64,000 nucleotides of DNA. Origin: Homarus americanus. Lineage: Eukaryota > Arthropoda > Malacostraca > Decapoda > Nephropidae. Positions 53,800-64,000 of the stretch are shown here, piece by piece. Position 1 is the stretch's first letter. The number at the start of each line of letters is the position of its first letter. The stretch is taken from the NCBI RefSeq assembly GCF_018991925.1, contig NW_024738583.1, forward strand, positions 33,501 through 97,500. Reading direction: 5' to 3'. The position numbers were made by a program, and so were the translations under genes. Below the pieces are notes generated by a model, which saw only the letters and a list, made by a program, of their open reading frames with translations, was not told the origin of the DNA and made no database searches.

Positions 53800-56700
53800 G
53801 GACATGCATGACCAGGCAGCATAGAGCGTAGCATAGTGTCGAGAAGTGTAGAGGGGAACAGCATAGAGCGGAGCATTGAGTAGAGCATAGAGCAAAGCGT
53901 AGAGCGTAGCATAGTGTACAGGAGAGTAGAGGGGAGCAGCATAGAGCGGAGCATTGAGTAGAGCACAGAGCGGAGCATAGTGTAGAGAAGTGTAAAGGGG
54001 AACAGCATAAAGCGGAGCATTGAGTAGAGCATAGAGCAAAACATAGAGTGTAGCATAGTATAGAGATGTAGAGTGGAGCAGCATAGAGCGGAGCATAGAG
54101 TAGAGCATAGAGCAGAGCATAGAGCGGAGCATATAGCAAGGCATAGAGCGGAGCATAGTGTAGAGAAGTGTAGAGGGGATCATCACAGAGCGGAGCATAG
54201 AGCGTAGCATAGCGTAGAGAAGTGTAGAGGGGAGCAGCATGGAGCGGAGCATAGAGCGTAGCATAGTGTAAAGAAGTGTAGAGGGGAGCAGCATAGAGCA
54301 GAGCATAGAGCGGAGCATTGAGTAGAGCATTGAGTGGAGCATAGAGTGGAGCATATAGCGAAGCATAGAGTGGAGAAGTGTAGAGTAGAACCTTATAGAG
54401 CGGAACATTGAGTGGAGCTTGGAGTGAATCAGTATGGAGCGGAGCATAGAGTAGAGGAGTGTAAAGGAGAGCAGCATAGAGCGGAGCATAGAGTGGTGCA
54501 TAGAGCGGAGCATAGAGTGGTGCATAGAGCGGAGCATAGAGTGAAGCAGTATAGAGTGGAGCATCATGGAGTGGAGCAGTATAGAGTTAAGCATCATACA
54601 GTGGAGCATCACAGAGTGGATTATCATAGAGTGGAGCATCATAAAGTGAAGCATCATAGAGTGAAGCATCATAGAGTGAAGCAGTATAGAGTGAAGCATC
54701 ATACAGTGGAGCATCATAGAGTGGATTATCATAGAGTGGAGCATCATAAAGTGGAGCATCATAGAGTGAAGCAGTATAGAGAAGGGTCTCATAGAGTGGA
54801 GCATACAGTGGAGTATAGAGCGGAGCATAGAGTGAAGCAGGATAGAGTGGAGCATCATGGAGTGGAGCAGTATAGAATGAAGCATCATACAGTGGAGCAT
54901 CATACAGTGGAGCAGTATAGGGTGGAGCATCATAGAGTGGAGCATCATAGAGCGGAGCATCATGGAGTGGAGCAGTATAGGGTGGAGCATCATAGAGTGG
55001 AGCATTATATAGTGGAGCATCATGGAGTGGAGCATCATAACGTGAAGTATCATAGAGTGAAGCATCATAGAGTGGAGCTTCATAGAGTGAAGTATCATAG
55101 AGTGGAGCATCATAGAGTGAAGCATTATAGAGTGAAGCATCATAGGGTGGAGCATCATAGAGTGAAGCATCATAGAGTGGAGCATCATAACGTGAAGTAT
55201 CATAGAGTGGAGCATCATAGAGTGAAGCATTATAGAGTGAAGCATCATAGGGTGGAGCATTATAGAGTGAAGTATCATAGAGTGGATCATCATAAAGTGA
55301 AGCATCAGAGTGGAGCATCATAGAGTGGAGCATCAAAGAAAGTAGCATCAAAGAGTGGGAGTATCATAGAGTGGAGCATTATAAAGTGAGCATCAAGGAG
55401 GAAGCAGTATAGTGGAGCATCATGAGTGAAGCATCATAGAGTGGAGCATCATAGAGTGATGCATTGTAGAGTAGACACTATACTGAGCATCATAGAGTGA
55501 AGTACTTGGTAGAGTGAAGCATCAGAGGGAGCATATCACAGAGTGGAGCATCAAGTAGAGGGAGCATCACAGAGGAAACAGCATAGTGGAGCATCATGGA
55601 GTGGAGCATCACAGAGTGGAGCATCACAGAGTGAGGCATCATAGAGTGAAGCACTGCAGAGTGAGCATCAAGGTGAGGAAGTTTCATAGTGGGGCATCAT
55701 AGAATGGAGCATCACAGAGTGAAGCACAGGAAGGGAGCTTCAGAGTGGAGCATCATAGACTGGAGTTTCATAAAGTGGAGCATCATAGAGTGAAGCATCA
55801 TAGAGTGGAGCATCATAGTGGAGCATCATAGAGTGGAGCATCATAGAGTGGAGCATCATGGAGTGGAGCATCATAGAGTGGAGCATAATAGAGTGAAGTA
55901 AAGATAGAGGGAGCTTGGCAGAGGAAGCATCATAGAAAGTGGAGCATCGGCAAAGTGGGAGCATCATAGAATGGAGCATCATAAATGTGGGAGCATCATA
56001 GAAAGGGAGCATCATAAAGTGAAGCATCAAGGTGAAGCATCATAGAGTGGAGCATCATAGAGTGGAACATCATAGAGTGAAGCATCATAGAGAGGAGCAT
56101 CATAGAGTGAGCATCAGAGTGAGCATCACAGAGGAGCACAGTGAAGCATCATAGAGGAGCATCAAGAGCGACATCACAGAGTGAGCATCACAGAGGGAAC
56201 ATCACAGAGTGAAGCATCATAGAGAGGAGCATCATAGAGTGGAAGCATCATAGAGTGGAGCATCAGAGTTGAGCATCATAAGCGGTGCTATCATGGGAGT
56301 GAGCATCAGCAGAGTGAGCACAGAGTGGAGCATCATAGAGAGTGAGCATCACGAGTGAAGCATCACAGAGGAAGCACAGAGGGAGCATCATAGAGGGAGC
56401 ATCATGTGCGAAGCATCAAGGGAGTGGAGCATTGCAGAGGGAGCATCATAGAGTGGAGCATTGCGGGAGTGGAGCATCATGTAGTGAGCACAGAGTGGAG
56501 CATCATAGAGTGAGAGCACGAGTGAAGTATCATAGTGAAGCATCATGTAAGGGAGCATCATAGAGTGAGCATTACAGTGGAGCATTGCAGTGGCATCATG
56601 TAGTGGAGCATCATAGGGTGAGCATCATAGAGTGGAGTATCATGGAGTGGAGCATCAGTGGTTATCATAGTGGAGCATAGAAAGTGAAACATCATAGAGT

Positions 56701-56930
56701 AGAGCATCATAGAGTGGAGCATCATAGAGTGGAGCATCATGGAGTGGAGCATCATAGAGTGGAGCATCATAGAGTGGAGCATCATGGAGTGGAGCATCAT
56801 GTAGTGGAGCATCATAGGGTGGAGCATCATAGAGTGGAGCATCATGGAGTGGAGCATCATGTAGTGGAGCATCATAGGGTGGAGCATCATAGAGTGAAAC
56901 ATCATAGAGTAGAGCATAAAGACGAGAGTA
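53800..56930. repeat. 12/15-bp GAGCAT(CAT)AGAGTG satellite
   Basis: 3.1 kb. Left part (53810-54560) uses a 12-bp unit, GAGCATAGAGCG, with GGGGAGCAGCATAG interspersed every 60-80 bp. From about 54560 the unit is 15 bp, GAGCATCATAGAGTG, differing by one extra CAT. From 55320 to 56600 units are degraded by many indels, then become regular again (56680-56900). Both periods are multiples of three, so frames stay open: a 529-codon minus frame (53716-55305, MMLHS repeats) and a 303-codon plus frame (54412-55323, VEHHR repeats). I treat these as artefacts. Confidence 0.95.
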
Positions 56931-57219
56931 GAGACGTATTTACCGTTTTAATCACCAATCATTATACGTCACATGTTATTGAGGCTTTTGATAACTAATC
57001 ACTGAGAACAAACTAGACTAAAAGTTTATTTATTTCTGACGAATCAATCACTAAACGTCAATATCTAATCGTTAAATACACTTTCCAACAACCAATCACT
57101 TGCGGTAATGGTCGTAGCTGAAGGTTTAATAGGCTTTTAACTTCTCAATAAACATATCATGACAACGAAGGAGGAAATAGAGGAAGAGGTGATAAATGAG
57201 GGAAGAGGGTAAATAAGTG

Positions 57220-57553
57220 CGAAGAAGAAGAAGAAGAAGAAGAAGAAGAAGAAGAAGAAGAAGAAGAAGAAGAAGAAGAAGAAGAAGAAGAAGAAGAAGA
57301 AGAAGAAGAAGAAGAAGAAGAAGAAGAATAAAAAGATGTAGAAGAAGAAGAAGACGCAAAAAGAAGAAGACACAAGAAGAAGAAGAAGAAGAAGAAGAAG
57401 AAGAAGCAGAAGAAGACACAAGAAGAAGAAGAAGAAGAAGAAGAAGCAGAAGAAGACACAAGAAGAAGAAGAATAAGAAGAAGAAGCAGAAGAAGAAGAA
57501 GAAGAAGACACAAGAAGAAGAAGAATAAAAAGATGTAGAAGAAGAAGAAGACC
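57220..57553. repeat. (GAA)n microsatellite
   Basis: About 37 perfect GAA triplets (57218-57328), then GAAGAAGACACAA and GAATAAAAAGATGTA interruptions. The plus strand is almost all purine. Confidence 0.97.
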
Positions 57554-57619
57554 CCACTTACAACACACTTGCTAGTATGATGGTACAGCTGTGGTGGTGT
57601 TAGTAAATCTTGGGGGAAG

Positions 57620-57797
57620 GGGGGGATGACGGGGAAGAGGAGGAGGGAGAGGAATAAGAGGAGGAGGAGGAGGAGGAGGAAGAAGAGGAGGAGGAAGAGG
57701 AATAAGAGGAAGAGGAGGAAGAAGAGGAAGGGAATTAAGAAGACGAAGAGGAGGTGGAAGAAAAAGAGGAGGAAGAAGAGGAGGAGGAGGTGGAAAG
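57620..57797. repeat. GGA/GAA purine tract
   Basis: Mixed GGA, GAA and GGAATAAGA words. Nearly pure purine on the plus strand, continuing the theme of the GAA tract after about 65 unique bases. Confidence 0.92.
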
Positions 57798-57904
57798 GAC
57801 AGCAAACTGCACCATACATAACACGACCTAAGGCGAGAGTCTGGCGTGAGTGCTGCTTGATGCTCTATTGGGGAACCTCACCGAGCCTTCACCACCCTAT
57901 CGGT

Positions 57905-58385
57905 AACCTAATCTAACCTAACCACCCTATCGGTAACCTAACCCAACCACCCTATCGGTAACCTAACCCAACCACCCTATCGGTAACCTAACCAACCTAA
58001 CCAGCCTATCGGCACCCATAATCCTAAATCCACCCTATCGGTAAATCAACCCAGCCTAACCTAACCAATTCAATCAGTAACCTAACCTAACCACCCAATC
58101 AGTAACCTAACCTAACCACCCAATCAGTAACCTAACCTAACCACCCTATCGGTAACCTAACCTAACCACCCAATCAGTAACCTAACCTAACCACCCTATC
58201 GGTAACCTAACCTAACCTAACCTAACCTAACCACCCAATCAGTAACCTAACCTAACCACCCTATCGGTAACCTAACCTAACCACCGTATCGGTAACCTAA
58301 CCTAATCACCCTATCGGTAACCTAACCTAACCTAACCTAAACTAACCTAACCTAACCTCACCTCACCTAACCTAACCTAACCCCT
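57905..58385. repeat. 25-bp CCTAACCTAACCACCCTATCGGTAA array (composite)
   Basis: Units consist of two or more CCTAA telomere-type pentamers joined to a 15-base block (CCACCCTATCGGTAA or CCACCCAATCAGTAA). The two block variants alternate irregularly. The right end (58320-58380) is plain CCTAA with CCTCA variants. Confidence 0.93.
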
Positions 58386-58625
58386 AGGAAGCAATGGAGT
58401 GACCAGCATGTACCAGTGAGTGACCAACATACACTGGTGAGTGACCAACATACTCCAGTGAGTGACCAACATACTCCAGTAAGTAACCAACATACTCCAG
58501 TGAGTTACCAACATACACTAGTGAGTGACTAACATACACCAGTAAGTGACTAGCATACACTAGTGACCAACATACTCCAGTGAGTGACCAGCATACACTA
58601 ATGAGTGACCAACATACACTAGTGA
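58386..58625. repeat. 21-bp CCAGTGAGTGACCAACATAC minisatellite
   Basis: About 11 copies of a 21-bp unit (CCAGTGAGTGACCAACATAC plus T), with CACTAGTGAG and CACTGGTGAG variants. Directly adjoins the hAT element. Confidence 0.93.
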
Positions 58626-58736
58626 CTAGTGGCGAACCTATGGCACGTGTGCCCAAGGTGGCACGCGAAAACTTTTTGTTGGCACGTGGCTTGGACTGCC
58701 ACCCCAAGACTTTTTTAACCCTATCCATAATATATA

Positions 58737-58849
<113 letters not shown>

Positions 58850-59366
58850 ATGATTTTCATTACTACCAATTGTTGCTGCGAATGAATTTTTACAAACCCG
58901 GAGCGGTGAGAAGTGGTCACAAGAGACGTCTCACGCAGGCTTGGCGCCAGCTGGGCGGTTGCTTGAACACTTTACTTCGGATGACACGTTTTGAAATCCC
59001 TGCCGACCCAGTGTACACATCAGTATTCTGGTAATGATAGAAGTGAACGGTTGGCATTGCCTTCACTCTGCTCATATTTTCCTTCAGTTGTTTGTGAGTC
59101 ACCACTGGATATTTTGTGACATAGAAGAAAACGATAATAAACTAATGATACGAATAATAAAATTCTTGAAATGTTTGACGATTAGAATATAATGTCGTGT
59201 GGAATGTGGTTGAGTGATTATTTATTGGTAAAGTGATTTGTAAACTGCATTACTGTTTACTACTCTGTTTTGACTTCACATTATTATTTGCACTGTATCT
59301 ACCCTTTTCAGCTTGTCCAGAATGTCAGCTCAACCAGCAAAGAAACAAAGATTTTCAAATGAAGTC

Positions 59367-59513
<147 letters not shown>

Positions 59514-60503
59514 GATTTTCAAGAATCGTGGCGTGAAAGATTTGGCATGATCAAAAGGGTGATAAAGCATTATGCATCTTATGGTCCTAAACAGTGGTGT
59601 GCAGGACTCCTCCGTAAAGCGGCATTATGAAACTGTTCATAAATGACTGCGATAAAAGTGAGCAAGAACAAAAAGAACAAATTTCTCGAGAAATCAGGAA
59701 CAAAAAAATGCAGTCAAATGTTTTGATGAAATTTGTTTCAGGTAGTTCCAACTTAGTTGCTGCTGGTTTTGAGATTCCAAAGATTATTGCTCAACATGGA
59801 AACCACTCAGTGATGGGGAGTATATTAAAGAATCATGGCTAGAATGTGATCCTTTCCTTTTAACGGTTTTCCAGAAAAGGAAAAAAATATTCACCGCATT
59901 AAGGATTTGCCAGTGAATAGAAACACAGTAACAGATAGAATATTAAAGAGGGAAACAAACATAGTAGAACAGCTAACAAAAGATATTGGTTCATGTAAAT
60001 TGCTTTCCATTTGTCTTGATGAGAGCACTGATGTTACATCATCAGCTAGGCTAGCCATTATTGCTCGATTTTGTAGAGGCGATGAAATATGTGAAGAACT
60101 GGTTAACTTGGTAACTTTACCTGAACATACCACAGGGGCTGAAATATGTAAGGCAGTAGTAAACGAACTGTCTAATGACAAGTTGATCTTTCAAAAATAG
60201 TTTCCGAGACAACTGATGGTGCACCCAGCATGATTGGTAGAGAGGCAGGTTTTGTAAATTTGTTTGAAAAATATGTCGGACATCCACTGGTAGGCTTTCA
60301 TCGTATTGTACACCAGGAGGCTTTGTGTACAAAAGCTGGCCTTAAAGAACTTGAAGAAGTGATGGAAATTGTAACCAAGGTAGTCAATTTTATTTCTGCG
60401 CGTGCTTTGAAAAAAAGACAATTTCAGAATTTACTGAGCGAGGTGAATTCGGTGTACACAGGACTACTTATGTACAATAATGTTCGATGGCTTAGTCGAG
60501 GTT

Positions 60504-60649
60504 CCTTAGGCCCCGGGTGACGTTCCAGAACGTCCGCCTATTTTCCCGCCATTTTTTTTTTTAATTATTTTTGGAAATGTTGATTTTTTTCTCGATTTAA
60601 CCCAGCGTGTGGGGTACTGCCAGCAGCACCCTAACCCCGGGGCTCAAGG
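60504..60649. mobile_element. Small inverted-repeat insertion in the transposase
   Basis: Splits WLSRG from VRFVESFDEIR. Left end CCTTAGGCCCCGGGTGACG; right end on the opposite strand CCTTGAGCCCCGGGGTTAGG: inverted ends matching at about 13 of the first 15 bases. Length near 146 bp with no coding frame. A target duplication is not obvious by eye, so limits are good to a few bases. Confidence 0.6.
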
Positions 60650-61706
60650 GTACGATTTGTTGAGAGTTTTGATGAAATTCGTTTATTTTTGAAGAATTAA
60701 AGATTTTCTTGTCATGAATTATCTGACATTGTGTCGATTTGTAGATTGGTATTTTTTTTACCGATTTCTCCTCACATTTAAATGACTTGAATACCAAATT
60801 ACAAGGATCTGGCAAAACACTTGATGTTATGTTTGATAACATAAAAGCCTTTGAAATCAAACTGAAAATTTTTAAACGTGATGTCGATAATGGCACTTTT
60901 AAATATTTCCCAAACCTAAAAAACATATGACTGATCTTGAAATTCATAAGAAAACAGACATTCAGAATCTTCAAATGCAATTTTAGAGCATCATTGATTC
61001 AACTACTGAACAATTTTCTTTAAGATTTACTAAGTTCAGGTCATTTGAAGAAACTGACAAATTCATAAGCTGTGCAGACATTGTAACATTAGACAAACTG
61101 AATTTGGAAATGTTGCAGTGGATTGATTTGGATAATTTTGAGATGCAAGTGATTGATTTACTAAGCAGCTCAATTTGGAGGCCAAAATTTGTCGACTTAA
61201 GACCTGAACTGGAAAAAATTGAAAGAGATCGGCTAGTGACTGAATCATAGCTGAAAATTGCAGAAAACTCTGGAATTCCTTTCCTAAAACATTTGACTGC
61301 CTGAAAAATTTTGTAATGGCGATATTAACAGTATTTTCATCTACATATTCATGTGAGTCATTGTTTTCAGTGATGAACTTTGTCAAGTCTAATTATAGGA
61401 GTAGAATTACTGATGAAACTAGTGCTGCATGCATAGATCTCAAAACAACCAAATACAAGCCTGATATAAAATATGTCATCGTTGGTGCAGCAGCAAAAGT
61501 CTCAGAGTAAAATATGTTTTTTTTCCTTTCCTTGATTTTTGTTTTGTTTTATACTATGAACCAAAGCTTATCATTTCACGGTCACATTTCATCCTTGACC
61601 ACCGACGGGTCAGGACGGGTCAGACGCACCTGGCGCTGCTCAGCAGCAGCCTCGTCAACTATTATGTTGGCCCATACCAACTCCCTCCCCTGAACCCTCC
61701 TCCCCA

Positions 61707-64000
61707 CCGGAACATAAAAACATAAGAACATAAGAATGGAGGAAACTGCAGCGGGCCTATTGGCCCATACTGGGCAGTCCCGTTTACACCCAACCCCTAT
61801 TGCTCATATATCCAGCCAACCTATGTTTGAAGCTATCCAGAGTGTTCGAGTTAATGGTGATGTTTGGTAACTTGTTCCACTCATCCACTACTCTATTTCC
61901 AAACCAGTGTTTATCTATCTCGCGCCTAAATCTAAATGTGTCTAATTTAAAACCATTGCTACGAGTTCGCTCCTGCTTGGATAGTTTGAGTACCTTTGTT
62001 ATATCACCTTTGTTTAGCCCTGACTTCCATTTATACACCTCGATCATATCGCCCCTCACTCTACGTCTCTCGAGGGAATGCAAATTAAGATGCTTTTACC
62101 TGTCTCTATACTCAAGGTTCCTAATGCCCGGGATTAGTCTTGTCATTCTCCTCTAAATTCTTTCCAAGGATTCTATATCCATTCTGTAATACGGTGACCA
62201 GAACTGAACTGCGTAATCCAGGAGTAGTCTCACAAGCGCAATATACAGTTTTAGGATGACCTCGCGAGTTCTGTAACTAACACTCCTTTGTATGAACCCA
62301 AGTACTTTATTAGCCTTGTTACGAGCAAAAACACATTGTTTACTTGGCTTAAGGTTCCTACTTATCATTACTCCTAAATCTCTCTCACAGTCGGATTTCT
62401 CTATGGCATCGTTGTTCATCTGGTATCTGGTTTCCCTGTTTACATCTCCTATACTGAGTACTTTACATTTGTCCACGTTGAATTTCATCTGCCATTTTTC
62501 AGACCATTCGAAAAATTTGTTTAGATCTTCCTGTAGTTTTGCTGTCCTCATCAGATTTAATAACACGTCCTATTTTAGTGTCATCAGCAAATTTACTTAT
62601 GTTGCTGTCTATGCCGATATCTATGTCGTTTATGTATATAATAAATAATAATGGTCCAAGTACTGAGCCTTGGGGAACTCCACTTGTGACGTTGCTCCAA
62701 TGGGACTTAGTGCCGTTAATGCTCACTCGCTGTTTCCTGTCCTGTAACCACGCCCTAATCCATTTAAGGATATTACCTTTGATGCCATGTGCTTCTACCT
62801 TTCTAATTAGTCTTTCGTGGGGGACTCTGTCGAAGGCTTTGCTAAAGTCGAGATATACCACATCATAATTGTGCCCCTCATCCACCGATTCGAAAACTGA
62901 TGAAAAGAATGTTAATAGATTAGTTAGACATGAACGCCCACTTGTGAAGCCATGTTGGGAATCATTGATCAACTTGTGCTCCTCCAGGTGGTTTCGAATA
63001 GAGTTTGAAATAATTGATTCTAGTAATTTACCTACTATTGATGTTAGACTGATTGGGCGGTAGTTAGAGGATAGTGATCTATCCTCCTTCTTGAAAATCG
63101 GTAATACATTCGCTATCCTCCAGGATTCTGGCACTACACCTGTTTTTAAGGACATGTTAAACAACTTTGCTAAGGGCATACTAAGCTCTTCCTTACATTC
63201 CTTTAATACTCTGGCAAATATCTCATCAGGACCAGGTGACTTATTAGGCTTTAGTTTGTCTATTTGCTTACTAACATCGTTACTAGTCACTACTATCTCG
63301 CTTAATTTGTTTTCTTCACTATCTCTGAATAAAGTCGGTGCCCCGGGTATCAAGTTTAAATTTTCGGTGGTGAAAACTGTTGAAAAATATTTATTCATTT
63401 CTCTGTCGTTATCAGTGAGCTCGCCGGTGTCTGACTGTATTGGTCCAATCTTTTCTCGTGTTTTAGTTTGATACATTTGGTAGAATCCTTTGGGGTTTGT
63501 CTTTGCCTCCCTTGCTATCCTTACCTCATTATTCCTCTTGGCTTTCCTTATCTCGGTTTTAACCCTACTTGCCAATACCCTATAATAATCCCGCAGGTGA
63601 ATTTCGCCACGATTTATCCTTCTACCTATAGCCTTCCTTTGGCCAATGATGTTCTTTAAATAATTATTTATCCATTTAGGGTCATTGTTGTCTGATCAGA
63701 ATTTTTTTATGGTATGTTCTGCCTTTGTGCATTAAGTAAGTCATCATTTAAATTGTCGTGGAACTCGGCAATCTCAGATCTCGTTATCAGGTCGGTGTCA
63801 TCTGTCAGGTTCACGGCCAAGCGCGACACCCCCTCTCTCAGCTGCCTCTTTAAACTATCAAAGTTCGCCCTTCTGAAATCTGGTACTTTAGTGGAATTTT
63901 CCTGACGTCTGCCCTGAAAATCTAACTGGAATCTAATGTCTTTGTGATCGCTGTTTGCAAGTTCGTTCCCTACCTCGACACTGCTAATGAGGTTTTCTCT
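61707..64000 (-). mobile_element. LINE A3, CR1-like copy running off the window
   Basis: Same family as A1 and A2: 3' octamer tail AACATAAGAACATAAGAATG at about 61716-61738, then ORF2 going right. Its endonuclease begins near 63850 and continues beyond 64000. Alignment by eye with A1 (8536-10800) shows only scattered differences over more than 2 kb. Confidence 0.88.
61784..63900 (-). pseudogene. LINE A3 ORF2 (reverse transcriptase)
   Basis: Frame 63575-62499 holds [80 protein letters not shown] and SKFADDTKIGRVIKSDEDS. A 2-bp deletion near 62545 shifts the frame; the next frame (62566-62153) has MKFNVDKCKVLSIGDVNRET, ending in LERI then TAG (CAG in other copies). A TAA near 62100 follows, and the last frame (62083-61784) completes the protein with FRREIDKHWFGNRVVDEWNK. 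This copy retains the C-terminal end lost in A1. Confidence 0.88.

Noticed and set aside
53716..55305. 529-codon minus-strand frame of MMLHS repeats
   Set aside because: Produced by 12/15-bp satellite periods divisible by three; both strands are open, as expected for a repeat rather than a gene.

Overview
This window looks like repeat-dense, gene-free nuclear DNA from an arthropod, most likely a decapod crustacean. The evidence is interspersed runs of the arthropod telomere-type pentamer TTAGG/CCTAA (6714-6991, 27930-27966, 57905-58385), very abundant micro- and minisatellites, and several families of non-LTR retrotransposons plus a hAT transposon. The species is inference from the repeat landscape. 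I found no convincing host protein-coding gene, tRNA or rRNA. Most long open frames are artefacts of tandem repeats; the rest are transposon proteins.

Layout. 1-8405: a run of tandem arrays of different units (CACCAC-rich, GGGTA-rich, 1.7 kb of CAC triplet, a G-rich 16-mer, mixed CCTAA/CCTGA, a 13-mer, a 25-mer, GT). 8536-19345: retroelement block holding LINE A1 (CR1-like, -), an RTE-like relic (+), a LINE C tail (-), near-full-length LINE B1 (-) and LINE C1 (-). 19346-35690: minisatellites alternating with LINE fragments (D, C2, C4, B2), including 2.8 kb of a 22-bp dimeric satellite, 2.1 kb of a GTACCGGGGAGG-type 22-mer and 1.3 kb of a 21-mer. 35695-51260: remains of a 19-bp satellite built round the palindrome GTACATGTAC, broken by LINE C3, a small inverted-repeat transposon, LINEs A2, E1, F and E2, a self-nested fragment of an R2-like endonuclease gene, and a 1358-bp LTR element with 4-bp target duplication. 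51522-58625: LINE C5, a 41-mer array, 3.1 kb of 12/15-bp satellite, GAA triplets and a CCTAA-containing 25-mer. 58627-64000: a decayed BED-finger hAT transposase carrying a CAG tract and a second small inverted-repeat insertion, then LINE A3 running off the window.

How the parts work together. They are mobile elements and the arrays they land in. Each LINE ORF2 pairs an apurinic-type endonuclease (EN) with a reverse transcriptase (RT). LINE F is best preserved: an intact 504-codon ORF1 with three zinc knuckles overlaps ORF2 through a TAATG stop/start, but ORF2 carries one stop and several frameshifts. No element here appears able to move without help. The most informative structures are the insertions inside arrays, because the repeat flanks let the empty site be read directly.
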